NCBI GenBank assembly: GCA_945859605.1
Contig: OX243814.1
Location: 35,605,452 to 35,669,451 of the forward strand
Length of the DNA: 64,000 nt
From: Lumbricus rubellus
Taxonomy: Eukaryota; Annelida; Clitellata; Crassiclitellata; Lumbricidae
Direction: 5' to 3'
Part shown: in pieces, positions 1-11,124 of the stretch
Layout: each line of letters starts with the position of its first letter
How positions within the stretch are numbered: position 1 is the first letter of the stretch
Notes under the pieces: model-generated
What the model was told of the DNA's origin: nothing
Databases searched by the model: none
The model's input: the letters and a program-made list of their open reading frames with translations, nothing else
Made by a program: the position numbers and the translations under genes

Positions 1-270
1 ACTCCCGGAAAAGCCGGATACTATTTGGTTTCGACGTATATAGAATTTTGTGACACTAGTACCGCTCATGGTAACGTCTACCTGTATAAAAATGGAGCGA
101 ATTACATGCAAATTGCGGGCGGAGGGGGTACGGGAGCTGCGCATAACAATTCAACCGGTTGTAGCATAGTTTTTGTAACCAACACCGATTTTCTCGAGAT
201 ATTCGTTTATTCACACATCGCACTAAATATATTCGCTAGAGACTTTTCGGCAGTATTCTTACGACCTTAA
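1..270 (+). CDS. C1q-like domain protein, C-terminal fragment (gene starts before the window)
   Basis: An open frame runs in from the left edge in frame 1 and stops at TAA 268-270, so only the last 89 codons or so are present. Near the left edge it reads PGKAGYYLVSTYIEF, followed by VYLYKNG, a glycine-rich turn and then a DFLEIFVY strand. This order (an AGxYY strand, a kNG strand, then a hydrophobic strand after an acidic residue) is what the second half of a C1q/TNF-like globular domain looks like. Such proteins are usually secreted trimers used in recognition or innate immunity. That is family knowledge; nothing here shows the ligand. The exon boundary lies outside the window, so any collagen stalk or signal peptide cannot be seen. 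The poly-A signal 20 bases downstream supports a genuine last exon. A TNF-like domain is the main alternative. Confidence 0.55.
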   Translation, partial: TPGKAGYYLVSTYIEFCDTSTAHGNVYLYKNGANYMQIAGGGGTGAAHNNSTGCSIVFVTNTDFLEIFVYSHIALNIFARDFSAVFLRP

Positions 271-289
271 TTTCCTTGCTGATCGAAAT

Positions 290-295
290 AATAAA
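290..295 (+). terminator. Poly-A signal AATAAA for the C1q-like gene
   Basis: A canonical AATAAA hexamer sits 20 bases after the stop codon of the C1q-like frame. A short 3' UTR of this type is plausible, but a hexamer in AT-rich DNA can also arise by chance. Confidence 0.4.
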
Positions 296-299
296 AGAC

Positions 300-484
300 T
301 TCCAAAGGGCGGTGACCAATCCTCTCCCTCGCCGTCTCATCATCCACTGACCGTGTACTCATCATAGCTGAGTCGGCTAGAGGAACAGAAATCTCGTTAC
401 AAATTTCTGCCCCGGCGGGGAATTGAACCCCCGACCTCTTGGTCGACAGTTCAGCGCGCTATCCACTGTACTACCGAGCACCCC
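300..484 (-). repeat. tRNA-derived SINE, antisense, with a tRNA-Asp-like head
   Basis: Read on the minus strand, 484 down to about 408 resembles a tRNA. It has a GGTAGTACAGTGGATAG A-box region, an anticodon-like CTGTCGA loop (GTC at the anticodon position) and a B box GGGTTCAATTCC followed by CCCGCCGGGGCA. The T arm closely resembles metazoan tRNA-Asp. The anticodon stem does not pair properly, so this is a degenerate tRNA-derived head and not a working tRNA. About 100 bases of unrelated sequence (300-407) follow and would be the SINE body. The annotation rests on the A and B boxes of the RNA polymerase III promoter. Confidence 0.55.
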
Positions 485-611
485 CCCTCAGGAAATAATA
501 AAAGACCCTCAGAAAATTAAAAAGACTAAGAATTTAACTGGTTTAAACCCTATTTTAACTGGTTTTTTTCTTCAATGAAAAAATCCCAGAAAATCCTTTA
601 GCACCATTTAA

Positions 612-1523
612 ACTCATTTATTAGCTAATTGTTTCTTCAATGAAAAAATTCCCAAAGAATTAATTTTACATCTACTAACAGATCTTCGTTTAACGGCCAA
701 GGCATTTGCTTACTATTTGATATTAGTCTCTACTGAAAGAATATATGATCAATGTGAATTGAATCTTACGTTGGCATTTCCTTTAGACTATCTTTTGTTG
801 GCCATTGCCACTCGAAAGTCGTTTATATTGGTGAGGTCGTGCACTTACTCAAAAGTTACAAGACGATGTGTATATCGCAGAATGGATGCAGTGACAAGAA
901 ATGCGACATTAAATGTGGATCCTTCAATTGCTACTGATAATATAATTGTTTATCTAACAGAATATGCTTTGGAAAGTGTGACATCATTTTACAATGAGAT
1001 TCGCAAACATTTTGGTATCCAGTGCAACACAGCTGACTGCTATCGTGCTTTGTACCTTTACAAATGTAGTAAATACGATGAAGTGTTGCAGCTATGTGAA
1101 AAAATTCTGCAGGAACCCGATCTACAAAGTGACTTGAAGAAGTTTGCCTTCGCGAATGTTTTGGTCATACCACCGTTTAGCTTGTTCTTTGATAGAGACG
1201 TACAATCGTTGATTGGACTGCATACGCTACATCGTTTTATATCACCTCTGAACGATGATTTGCGAAAATACAATTTAGCTGCGCAGTGTTTTAACAAAAG
1301 TCAGCACATACATGTAAGCTCTCTTACGAAGCATTACACAGTTACAAATTTCCACTTTATTGGAAGGCATTTTCTTGCGAGATATTTGAAACTCAGATGC
1401 TGTATCGACTGTAATCATCCTTTTAGAAAGGCATTATCTTATTTGCTTGCTATGAAGAGTAGCCTTCCTTTTGAGCACATTATTTGCCAGTTTCTTACAC
1501 ATTGCTATCGTAAAAATCCTTAA
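612..1523 (+). CDS. TPR-like invertebrate family protein, C-terminal fragment
   Basis: The frame is open from just after a TAA at 609-611 to TAA 1521-1523, about 303 codons. No ATG gives a convincing start and there is no clear upstream exon, so this is either a last exon or a decayed copy. Around 1040-1140 it reads CYRALYLYKCSKYDEVLQLCEKIL, a helix-turn-helix with TPR spacing. It continues with a DRDVQSLIGLHTLHRFI block and then HFLARYLKLRC. From memory this order matches the C-terminal region of a large uncharacterised family in marine invertebrates, where the block follows ankyrin, Mab-21-like or NACHT-type regions. Function is unknown. Just upstream, 568-601 and 629-663 are near-duplicates (cttcaatgaaaaaa followed by a similar stretch), so a small local duplication marks the 5' edge. 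Confidence 0.45.
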   Translation, partial: THLLANCFFNEKIPKELILHLLTDLRLTAKAFAYYLILVSTERIYDQCELNLTLAFPLDYLLLAIATRKSFILVRSCTYSKVTRRCVYRRMDAVTRNATLNVDPSIATDNIIVYLTEYALESVTSFYNEIRKHFGIQCNTADCYRALYLYKCSKYDEVLQLCEKILQEPDLQSDLKKFAFANVLVIPPFSLFFDRDVQSLIGLHTLHRFISPLNDDLRKYNLAAQCFNKSQHIHVSSLTKHYTVTNFHFIGRHFLARYLKLRCCIDCNHPFRKALSYLLAMKSSLPFEHIICQFLTHCYRKNP

Positions 1524-2054
1524 TGGTCGAAAACTTTTATTCTATAAAAGATTGAATTCAGATTCGTCAATAGTAGTTTCTGCATTTTTTTCTTACGTAA
1601 AGCTTCAGGCTGTAAATTATTTATGAAGTAAGCTTATTTACTTTGGTGACGTTCGATTGTCTAAAATCGTTGAAATTCTTTCAAATTCATGCAGTTTGGA
1701 ATAGAACAACCAAGGAAAAGACGTAGGCCTAACTTTCAACTCTGGGCCCAACTACTTGGGCCCTAAAGTAGGCATACACCAATTTCAGGTTTCATAACCA
1801 TCCATCAACCAGCAAGCGCCTCAAATTATTATATAAGGCCCTACTTCCGAGGTGAAATTTTTTGACAACAGACTATAAACAATAAAGCACGTTGCAGCCT
1901 GCTATTTCTTTTTTGCATGAAACATCCGGAAACAGTGACAGTTCTTGATGTAGCGCGAGTGTTACACGGAGTAGAATTCATTGTTGAGAGTGATTTTAGT
2001 AGGCCTATACACAACGTTCCTTTGTCAAATGTTCCTTCGTCGTCGTCATCATCG
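1524..2054. other. Intergenic, no gene recognised
   Basis: AT-rich sequence after the TPR-like frame. An AATAAA-type hexamer occurs near 1880. No coding, RNA or transposon signature is visible. Confidence 0.4.
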
Positions 2055-2170
2055 TCCTCGCTCTCTCTGTCTCTGTCTCTGTCTGTCTCTGTCTGTCTCT
2101 GTCTGTCTCTGTCTGTCTCTGTCTGTCTCTGTCTGTCTCTGTCTCTCAGCCTCTGTCTCTGTCTCTCTCA
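2055..2170. repeat. CTGTCT-type microsatellite
   Basis: Imperfect tandem array of CTCTGT/CTGTCT units, about 115 bases. Open frames across it on both strands are artefacts of the repeat. Confidence 0.9.
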
Positions 2171-2339
2171 CATAATAAATAAGCAAATTCAACGCTTGAT
2201 TCTGAAGATTCAGCGGCTTATTTGGTGACATACTACGGTACTTTTAAGGACACTGAATCGCAACGCTGAGATGCTGGTCCAGACGTCTCTCCACTATCTA
2301 TTTGCAATTGTGGGCATATTTGTAATAATAACAATTATA

Positions 2340-2358
2340 GTAATGATGACAATAATAA

Positions 2359-2389
<31 letters not shown>

Positions 2390-2412
2390 AATAACATTAA
2401 TAATAATAACAT
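2340..2412. repeat. AAT microsatellite
   Basis: Tandem ATA/AAT units interrupted by a few substitutions, in the 3' flank of GPCR-1. Confidence 0.85.
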
Positions 2413-2661
2413 TGATTTTAATAGCCTACTAAAATTAATAATAATGGACAAATTGTGTCAATGTGAATCAAAAGATCTTCAGTCTTCGTAAAAATCGTCC
2501 ATTAATTAAATTTATGTGCAGAAAGTTCGTCCGTTACGATCACCCACAGTCAAACAGGACACAGTCAATCTCATCATCAAAGAATAAGGGTCGTCTGCAT
2601 TGTAAGTAGTGAGGTGAGTACCGATTCTGGCGCAGTCATTAAAACCCATTACGATGCATCA

Positions 2662-4082
2662 TCAGCCAGCAACGGTCATGTGCATTGTAGTCGTGTTTTC
2701 GATGCTGTTGCTGTCGTTTCCTTCGCCCTTTTTCCGACATCTTCCTCTGCAGAGTTCATTACGTAGATACTTCTTCACTGGATCCAAGTTGGCGGCGTAG
2801 ATGAATGGATTGAGACAGATATTGAAGAATGCGATGAAGACCGTTATGTAGCGCCAACTGCTCCTGTATATCGTTAGCACGTTGAGGTTGAATAGGAAGA
2901 AATAGACACGATTTGGAATCCAGCAGAGAACGAAACAGATTGAAACGATGAGGAAAGTTTTTACGACGCTCATCTGCGCTCGAAAGACTTTCTCCTGGGC
3001 GGCGCTCTTCAGAGCGTTCGTGTTGTTAACTGCAACGATATTTCATGTAGACTAGTGATCATTGGTATCTTTAAAATGCGCAAGAGAAAGTGTAGTTAAC
3101 TTAACTAAGAAAAAAATATTATCAAAACAAATGTAGTAAACACTACAGAAAAAAAATCAGAGAAAGAACACAAACAAAAATAGACAAACAATCTAAAGAA
3201 TTCAGCATTAGCATGAGTAGGCTAACCCCTCATGCCATTAACAGAAAACATTACGTAGTGTACGCACACGTAAGAGGTGTTTGAAGTTAGTGAAGTTAAT
3301 AGCCTTACGAAATGATTAACGGAGGTTTATTCCATAAAACATGGCCTTGGAATTTAATGGAGAATTTCCGAACATTTGTTTCTGCAAAAATAATAATACA
3401 AACATAGTAATGTTAATGCTAGAGAGATATCAAACAGTCATTACCAAAAGTTCTTCCAAATTATTCACTGACCTGGATTAATCCTTCTTCCTGCTACAAG
3501 AACATTCAATATTCTCGAGTAACAGTAACCAAATACAATGAGCGGAATGATGAAGTTCATCACGAAGTTCCATGTCGCATAACAAGACCTATCCGTCTGT
3601 GTCTCCCACTGACTAAATTCGCTGCAGTTTCCATCCACAACTTCAGATGTCACCATCGAAACAGCAACAATTATAGCTGCCTCAAAATTCAGCCACGTTA
3701 AGGCGATGGCAACATTATACATCCAGCCACGTATGTATTTCCGATGGAACACTGAATGCACAATCTTAACGTACCTTTCAATAGTCAGTACGACGAGATT
3801 GGCAACGGAACTGTTCAGCATGGCCCACACAGGAGTTTCACTCCAAATAAGCTTACACAGGAAGGAACCAACAACTCCTGTGTAATCGAACGCTGGGAAT
3901 TTCATGGCATAAACGAAGATGAGTATAAGACTAGAGACAAAGTCGAGTATCATCTGGTTGAGTACAATTTTCGTGCCGCCGACGCGCGCCTTTGATTTAG
4001 CCAAAGCGTAGAACATGAGTCCGTTGGCGGTTGCTCCAACAAAGCCAATTCCCATTACGGAGGCCCAGAAAGCAGTGGCCAT
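2662..4082 (-). CDS. GPCR-1: rhodopsin-family orphan G-protein-coupled receptor, two exons
   Basis: Exon 1 is 4082-3473 and exon 2 is 3029-2662 (TGA 2664-2662). They are separated by a 443 bp intron with a CCAG|GTCAGT donor and a TTGCAG acceptor. Exon 1 ends after one base of a codon and exon 2 supplies the other two, so the joined frame is open. Exon 1 encodes TM1-TM5. It has a very short N-terminus, LNQMILDF in TM2 (a conserved-Asp position), a TM3 cysteine (FLCKLIW), ERYVKIVH in place of DRY, and a second-loop cysteine (DGNC). Exon 2 encodes TM6 (FVLCWIPNR, a CWxP form), TM7 (NPFIYAA, an NPxxY variant) and helix 8 (LDPVKKYL). This is class A architecture at the plasma membrane; the ligand is unknown. 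It shares intron position and phase with GPCR-2, 3 and 4 but is clearly more diverged. The upstream ATG at 4082 is chosen because it begins TM1 at the same distance as in the paralogs. Confidence 0.85.
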
Positions 4083-4877
4083 CGCATTCGCATTTGACGC
4101 AACACAGAGAAGCAGCGAATTTTATAGACTAAGAGTGGCCTACAACAAATTCAACAGTAACTGTTGTTGCATGTAGCCTATTAACGCATGAAATGCTGCT
4201 CAAAACGTATGGCTTCTTATCATTGCTCTCATCTGTGTCAGTATTAGGCCTACAGTAAATAAAAAGGATTAAAGTAACAACAGAAATAAAGTAAGAAATA
4301 CAATTGTTACTACAAACAATTGTTTTTTCTTATTTAAGTGTATAAACAATCAATTTAATTTTTTCCTAATCCGATGGGGGGGGGTTTAACCCCGAAACCC
4401 CCTCGTCTGCGCTACTGTTAACAGGTCACGAAAGGACATCCAAATTCAACAAAAGACTACTTTCTTGCAAGGATAGACCCGGACGATTAAACTGATCAGG
4501 ACGAAATTATCGCGAATTAAACAAACGGGCTACACGCGCACTCATCAGCTACGACAAAGCAGAGAGTTTATTGTAGCCTATTAGGTTCAGTTGTCAATTT
4601 GTCATAGGCCCTACAACTGGGCATTCAACTTGTTAGGCCTACTTGTCCAAGAGAGTAAATGTTCGATTGCTTTAAATTTTACAAACTTTACCGATCATTT
4701 GTTCACCGGTCATCTGTAGTCCGTTCAACAGTCCGGCCATTCAATAGTCTCAGCGGTCATCTAACACACCGTCCTACTGTCGCTGTTCTAGTGTCGCACG
4801 TTCTTTTGTCGTCCGTTTATAAAACCTTTAGGTGATAGAGCTAACTAGGCTCTATGCTTGGGAGTAATAGGCCTAAT

Positions 4878-4950
4878 AATATTAATAATGATGATAATAA
4901 TAATAATAAGAAGAAGAAGAAGAAGAAGAAGAATAGTAATAATAACAATA
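4878..4950. repeat. AAT/AAG microsatellite
   Basis: AAT units pass into a run of AAG units and back into AAT. Simple repeat only. Confidence 0.85.
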
Positions 4951-5136
4951 ATGACAATGAATGATGATAATAATTATCATGATAATACTGACAATCGTGA
5001 TAATAAAAATAATGAACCGATGATTTTTACTACCGTTATTTTAATCAGCATAATCATGAAAACGTAAATTATTGAAGTCATGTAGCTTACGACATAGGCT
5101 AGTACATCTTTCGCGTGAACAGAGCGTCCCATAAAC

Positions 5137-5198
5137 CAGAGTCGATGTCAATCACATAAATTTATATGGCGCCCCTTCAAGATCTCTACTCAGAGGCA
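5137..5198 (-). mobile_element. L2-type LINE 3'-end remnant
   Basis: The minus strand reads gcctctgagtagagatcttg, then a GGGGCGCCATATAAATTTATGTGATTGA-like end. This closely matches the 3' end of the LINE copy at 48490-48545. Only the tail is left, with no coding part. Confidence 0.6.
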
Positions 5199-7064
5199 GA
5201 CATCCCATGTGTGCCTGACTATGCTTCAGCTGTTATAAGAAACCAGACTCCTGAAGCACCTGCTATCCTCTTGGCTGAAAGTAACGACTAAAACAAATGC
5301 CATCCATCATCGACATCAAGGCTAGAGGCATCCACTCCTCATCCCCTTATTACGCTACTATGTATTGTATATTTATGTGAATCCATGTATGTATATACAA
5401 GCTGATGTATGCATACTGTACATAGGTAAGTATGAATGTCTAACTGCATGTACATTTACCATCCACACTCCTCCTCTCACTCACCCTAACACGCGCAATC
5501 GCGCATATGCACCTGCGCGCGCACTATCTAATCTCAGGTGAAGTTGTCGGAAATACGACTCTCCTTTATTGCGTCAAACCGAGATGCAACCTGCTCCTCA
5601 CAGCTATTATAGCCCGTGGCGTCCTAGACAACGCGTACCCTAAAAACAATCAATGGATGATACAACGTGACGTGAGTTGCCTCATAAAAATTGTCTACAT
5701 GTATGCAGTCAACATATCGTCGTAGATTTAGTTGGAGATTTTGACGTTTTTTAAAAATAACTTATGGCGACCAGTGTGTAACAGAGACCGCTCGATTTCA
5801 ACGAATTGATCAGGTGAGATCTCTCTCTCGGTCGATGTCCATTTGAATGAATTTCACTGTCACCTTGGTAGACCTCACTTGGTCTTGTTACGCTGACGAA
5901 TGTTGCAGTATGAAGCAGTAGTCGATTAGATCAAAGCGCACACCGTGTTGAGCATGTACATTCTCTGCGACCTTTCAAAATAGAACGTACAGTCTACTAT
6001 AGACCATGTCTGAGATAGCCTATATGCGACCGTTCAAATAGAACGTATAAAGCATGTATGAAATATATGCCTTCAGCTAGCAGTGACCTTTAGCTTTGAC
6101 CAACCCTTTTATTGCTTAAAAGTAACGATAACTGAACATCTTTGTGCACTCAATAGCTAGTCAGGCAATACGAGCTAACAAGAAGCAAGGAGAGGACCTT
6201 GAGGGACGGTTGTCGCGCTATGAGGGTTACCCAAGTACATCATACATTATTTTATGAAACGAAACCACAGGTTGTGCGAATACCGTATGTTAATAAGAGA
6301 CAATATTATGTCTTAACTAGTCAGCTAAACACTAAGGAAATTTAATGTCTTATGGTGACGTCATGTGTGCCACTAAAATCTTAGCAGCAGAAGAGATCGT
6401 GATAGGCCTATAGTCACTAAATTGACCTTGCGACCCTGGAGACTGGCTTTTTATGCGTCATGAGCACCTATTAGATCTATAGTATGCGAGCTGAGAACTG
6501 TAAGCTTATTCAATATGAGTCACATCAGGCTGACCAGAACTACAGCTGTCTGTCTGACTGATTTCTGCTGTCAGTCGGCCTATAATTTGTCTGACTTTAT
6601 CATCTGCAAGGCTGTGTAAGCAAAGCAGTAAAAAAACTAAAAGAATCTAAGATGACTCATAGATGATATTCAACAGGAGAGCGCGTCCAGAATATGATTT
6701 TTAAGTTTCCGTTTATTCTGAACAAGGTGAAAGAGGGGGATTCCGAATTCCGAATAACCAAGGGTAGGCTTTTTCAACGTGCAGTTCTAGGCCTACACAA
6801 AATATAAGCTTAAGCTACAGTTGTAAATGAATTTGTGCTGTTGTAAAAGCAGCTCTTTGCAGTGAAATTCAATAGAGAAAGGTAATAGCCGGTTCACCAC
6901 GGTAGAACGAAGGTCTAAAAACAAACTGTGCTAAATTGTTGACTCTAACGTCAAACTCTATAATTTATGCCTTACGTGTCCAACTACATCGCGAGAAGAA
7001 AGTTGATTATGGTGAGAAAACAAGCTGGTTAGTAGAACTTGCAAATTGAATTTAAAATACAAAC

Positions 7065-7262
7065 GTCAATTTGAAGAGACTCTTCAGCAAAGTTGACTCG
7101 TAGACAATCATAATTATTAATGTAATTTTTATAACAAAAACATTCAAATGTTTTTACATTAATACAATTAATGTCAATTTGAAGAGACAAAGTTGCCTCG
7201 CAGATAATCATAATTATTATTAATGTAATTTTTATAACAAAAACATTCAAATTTTTACAGGC
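7065..7262. repeat. Tandem duplication, 108 bp unit
   Basis: Two copies, starting at 7065 and 7173, share gtcaatttgaagagac, then an aatcataattatta block and a taatgtaatttttataac block. The second copy has a small deletion. The open frame across it is a by-product. Confidence 0.8.
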
Positions 7263-7811
7263 GAGCTGCTGTGGGACATACAACTACTTCGATTAGGCTA
7301 CAGCAACTGGGTTCACAGCGTTATGATCAATGGAAAAAATATTACCGCTCTTGTTCCGATTTCCTGCTGCACAAAAGACAAAAAATCAATAAGTCTAATA
7401 AGGCAGTGCGGTGATATGAGTCAGGTGAGGTGAAAACTTTATATATTGCAGATAAAATTTCAGCCATGTTGCCATCTACGTACCAAAAATTATTAAAATT
7501 GATGGAAATTTGACGAAGTTCTGACAGAAACAATGTTGCACAGTTGTTTTGTAGACACGGTGTAGTGCAATAATTTTTGTTTTATAGTTCATCTTGGATA
7601 TCTATTGTCTTTCCTGAATATTGATTTCTGTTCTTGCATCCAGCGACGGTAATGACCTTGCAAAATTCATTTGGTGTCAAATGCCATCTGGCCATTTTTC
7701 TTGATTTATATGTTTTGAAATGATAATGATTTCAAAAGCACCTACAATAGACAATACACCAATAAATAATTCATATCTTATGCATTAGAGGCTCTCTCGG
7801 TTTAGAAATAA

Positions 7812-7870
7812 TTCAATTCATATCGTTTAAGTTACTGAGTTCACTGTTCATGTAAGTCTATATAATTATA
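7812..7870 (+). promoter_or_regulatory. Conserved upstream block and TATA-like box of CKP-A
   Basis: AATTCATATCGTTTAAGTTAC followed by TCTATATAATT (about 7857-7867) is shared with the region upstream of CKP-C (24160-24222 and its duplicate 23898-23960). There the equivalent box is TTATATAAAG. The paralogs are similar for roughly 250 bases further upstream (7720-7810 against 24055-24165). Conservation about 1 kb before the signal exon, plus the TATA-like box and a downstream GACT|GT-like donor, suggests a promoter with a non-coding first exon. No transcript evidence is available. Confidence 0.4.
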
Positions 7871-8135
7871 GACCCTAAGTCTATAGCTATAGGTCCTACG
7901 CATCGGCTCGAAAATTTCTCTGTCGACAAGCGGACTCGATCCAAAAGATCTGCTTGACTGTAAAAAAATTTGGTGAATACGTCGACGCCGAATACTTGGG
8001 CGAATAGTCAGCAACGGTTTGTTAATCTTTATTATTTTAAGATCATTTAAAATAAGATGCTTCGGTACTAAATTTAACTCAGGAGGCCTTTCCTTTATGT
8101 TTGTCTTTTGCTCTGCTCTAGGTTTCACGGTACGT

Positions 8136-8628
8136 GACGTTTGGGCGCCGGCCGTTTGGGCGCCGCCGTTTCGGCGCCGGCTGTTTGGGCGCGACGCCGT
8201 TTGGGCACCGTATGTTTCGGCGCGGAAGAAGTTATGTAATGAAATAGCACTTAAAACTCTTTATTTGTCCAGGTAAATGTTTTCCACAACACAGAGCTCG
8301 GAATTTATATGCCAGCTCTGGTTAGGAAGGAGGCTCTTTCGTATGTTATCCTGTATAGCCCTGGTACGTAAACAAGCGGCAACGCGTCAAACGTCACATT
8401 CACAGGGGATAAACAATAGTCTCGGAAGGAGGCTCTTTCGTATGTAATTATATCTACAAACGTCAAGTTTAGGAAGGAGGCTCTTTCGTATGTAATTATA
8501 TCTACAAACGTCAAGGTTCTTCTTTCGCGCCGCAACGTCCGGCGCCCAAACGGCGTCGCGCCCAAACGGCCGGTGCCGAAACGGCGGCGCCCAAACGGCC
8601 GGCGCCCAAACGGCGGCGCCCAAACGTC
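8136..8628. mobile_element. Foldback element 1, arms built of GGCGCCCAAACGG units
   Basis: The left arm (8136-8222) and right arm (about 8523-8628) are inverted copies. Each is a tandem of GTTTGGGCGCC-like units of 10-17 bases. Both outer ends read GACGTTTGGGCGCC in inverted orientation. The loop holds two and a half copies of a repeat containing ggaaggaggctctttcgtat (8324, 8428, 8475). Long open frames over the arms (on both strands) come from the repeat. No transposase is present and no target duplication is clear. It sits about 270 bases before the CKP-A signal exon. Confidence 0.75.
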
Positions 8629-8897
8629 CTGATCCGAACTTTCAAGAGCCAAAAACTGTTCGCCTTTGCCAGGCATCGTTAGTTAATTTTTAGAATTAAA
8701 TGGCAGTTATGTCTGAGGCTTAGATTCTATGTCACATCGGTCTTGTCTAGGTTTCTAGGTTTTTTGGTCAGATTATAGCTTTTTCTCAAGGCGATTTTCC
8801 GACTTTTCACATAAAAGTTTAGTTGGGTGAAACCGAAAGAACCACTGTCCTTAACGTAAGCTTATAAGCCATATTAAGATGTTCTTTCTCTTCACAG

Positions 8898-9929
8898 ATG
8901 AAGACATTCGGTTTGCTTTTGATCGCCAGCATTCTGCTCGCTCACTTCTTCCATTTGTCGGCTGTTCAATACGCCTGGGAGTATAAATCACTGGATGGTC
9001 TAAAAAAAATTTTCTACGGTTTGTTACTAATATCTTGGTCAGAAGTAAGAATAGGCCTATGTAAATCGTATTTTACAGGCTTAAATGCAATTCATATGTT
9101 ATGTACAATGGGCAAACTTCACCAGACTATTTCAAGTATGTACGTCTGTTTTTTGATGAGAAGTCTTTACATCAAGTGACCTTGATGAATGGTCCGTTGA
9201 TGAACAGTGCCTTGATGAATTTGATGAATAGAACCCTCATAAGTTATTTTCTAATAATGCATGAATCAATACTTTTTAGCTTGAAGCCATTGAACTATTT
9301 CCATGCTAATCTGTTTGCCTATCATTCCCTCTTTGGACATTTTGTGTTTAATTGATCAAGTTCACGCAGGGCTCCGATTGAAATAAATTAAGCAAACAGA
9401 GCATTTATCTCTATATTTAAGACATTTAAACCTATAATTATTCATTTAGTGAATTATAGGCTAATTATGCTAATACGTAGTGGCGATGTCACAGGGTGGT
9501 GTGGAGTGGTTTGAAACACCACACTCTGAAACGTGTGACCCACCCACACTCAATGCTCAAAGTTGAGTTTTCATTCGAGTAATGGGGGGAGGGTCATGCA
9601 ACACTTGTTAAAAATTCCAAATATATCGGAACCCGGCGATAATCACCAAATTTTCTAAGGATTAATTGTAAGCTTATACGCCACTGTTTATAGATTACGT
9701 TGTGGGTGAGATACAGTGGGTCTGTTAGATGAGTTAGAAAAAGTGTGGTTCTGATGTAGCTTGACTCTACACTAGACAGGGTGAAACTATGACAGCAATG
9801 TTGCATTTTATCAAAATTACTATTATAGAGAATGTGACTGAATACAAAGTTTGCTTTATTTTATGTAGATCAAGAGTTGGGAAAGAGAATGGTAGGCCTA
9901 CTATCCGACGTGTCACAGAAGTCAAAAAG
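8898..9929 (+). pseudogene. CKP-A: secreted cysteine-rich peptide gene copy, incomplete
   Basis: The signal exon 8898-8976 is preceded directly by a pyrimidine tract and CAG acceptor (gttctttctcttcacag|ATG), so a 5' UTR intron is expected. It encodes a typical signal peptide, MKTFGLLLIASILLAHFFH. A propeptide exon 9869-9929 follows, with a tttatgtag acceptor and an AAAAG|GTTTCC donor. Phases (1 and 2) match CKP-B and CKP-C. At the end of the signal exon the donor has become GG where CKP-C has GT, so normal splicing here looks lost; read straight on, the frame runs into the intron to 9179. No cysteine-knot exon was found before the RT fragment at 10.1 kb. I infer a partly dead copy. The frame at 9101-9355 lies in the intron and is not a gene. 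Confidence 0.6.
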
Positions 9930-10094
9930 GTTTCCAGATTTAACACAGCATATTCAATGATTCATAATTATTTAATAAAAATAATTATTAATATAGAAAT
10001 TATAGGGTGACACGAAAGTTCGTTCACCGTTTTCAGAATGCGTTGTCTCAGTAACGGCTTCATATTTCTTTGTAATTATTTTGTCAGTGCATAC

Positions 10095-10790
10095 CTAAGT
10101 AAAATGCAATGGGCACAAACTCATGGGAGACAGGAAGCGTGGCCTACTTGCTGCACCGCCGATCAGCCGTATGCTATGCAGCTCCTCCGGGTGCCGTTGA
10201 TGACAGGTGTATATAGGAGATCCACGTGTGCGGATGGCTGTGAAGTCCCACGCGATATATTTGCCTCTGGTCCATGGGACGAGGGTGTCCCCGTCTGGTC
10301 TTTTGGCGTCTGTTCGGATCAAGCCTGGAGGTTCTTTAGAACTGGGGATGTCCGCCTTCACGAGGGTCCTCCACACCAAGTCGTTGACCGCAAAGTGTTG
10401 GACTGCTCTTCCCGACGATCCTCTGCAGACCAACCCGTGGTGTCCTCTTGAATCGGGGGTCTCTCTGCACTGACACTGGTGACACTGGTGGGGTGCACAC
10501 CAATCCAGACCCAGGCGCAATTCAACGGCCACCCGGATTGCCTTGTTGCTTAGATCCTATCCGCAGGTGGTCCCAGGATAGCCAGTCCCCCGCATGAGGG
10601 GAGGTCGCCGCAAATAGCCTGGCCATGTTGACCGGATCGCTGTTGGCGGCCCATACCTCTGCCTTGACAGCCTCTATCAGTGGTCTATCCCACACGCTCT
10701 GCCTGCTCCACAGGGGCTCTGCAATGCTCGGTTGGGTGTTCTTGCGGACCTCGTGCAGATCGTCGATGTGGACATCATCCCAAATATAAG
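10095..10790 (-). pseudogene. Retroelement protein C-terminal fragment, copy 1 (GKRPDG-type domain)
   Basis: The main open frame (10532-10095) reads ELRLGLDWC, then SRGHHGLVCRGSSGR, FAVNDLVWRTLVKADIPS, KEPPGLIRTDAKRPDG and TLVPWTRGKYIAWD. A second frame upstream (about 10790-10560) continues the same family with RQSVWDRPLIEAV and MARLFAATSPHAGDWL. It is therefore frame-shifted between the two parts. I recognise the order (HGL-C, then NDxxxRAL, GKRPDG, PW and WD) from the C-terminal region of reverse-transcriptase proteins common in marine invertebrates. The spacing of E, D and D suggests a PD-(D/E)XK-like nuclease fold, but that is an inference. The RT part itself is missing. Related fragments lie at 27742-28400 and 63632-63864. 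Confidence 0.6.
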
Positions 10791-11053
10791 TAATATTGCG
10801 CTAATCAGACGTTATTGTATTGACAATGACGATAATGATTATTGAACAAAATGCTCTAAACGACCCATTGTTCTAGATTAGGCTATTGAACAACTTTGAT
10901 TTTTTTAAGGGCGCGGTGCATTCAACCGGGAAAAAAGTGTAGGCTTTATGTCGACCAATGCTGTGATATGCTTAGATGCGGCCGTCTCAATGATTCGGTC
11001 GAGGACAGCTGCATACCGAACTTACCGGTAGGCTAACTACAATGACTTCCGTC

Positions 11054-11124
11054 TTAACCCTTTAATGCCAGAGGGTATAGGATTTCCCATACCATTTACT
11101 ACCATCTCGGCATTAAAGGGTTAA
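11054..11124. mobile_element. piggyBac-like MITE, 71 bp
   Basis: TTAACCCTTTAATGCC at the left end is matched by its reverse complement GGCATTAAAGGGTTAA at the right, with TTAA at both ends as expected for a piggyBac target duplication. There is no coding capacity. Relatives are at 41954-42032 and 51589-51667. Confidence 0.6.

Larger units (their letters stand above)
4083..7064. other. Intergenic region upstream of GPCR-1
   Basis: About 3 kb without a recognisable gene. It contains an AAG/AAT microsatellite near 4880-4950, a LINE 3'-end remnant at 5137-5198, and a stretch at 5240-5350 with a diverged relative at 23635-23770. Short open frames here (for example 5507-5725) show no family resemblance. 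Confidence 0.5.

Noticed and set aside
408..484. Possible tRNA-Asp gene on the minus strand
   Set aside because: The anticodon stem fails to pair and other arms are degenerate; it fits a SINE head better.
8305..8676. Minus-strand frame of 123 codons with FGRRPFGRR repeats
   Set aside because: It comes from the GGCGCCCAAACGG arms and loop repeats of the foldback element.
10038..10473. Plus-strand frames of 137 and 88 codons
   Set aside because: They are shadows of the minus-strand retroelement fragment, which has recognisable motifs.
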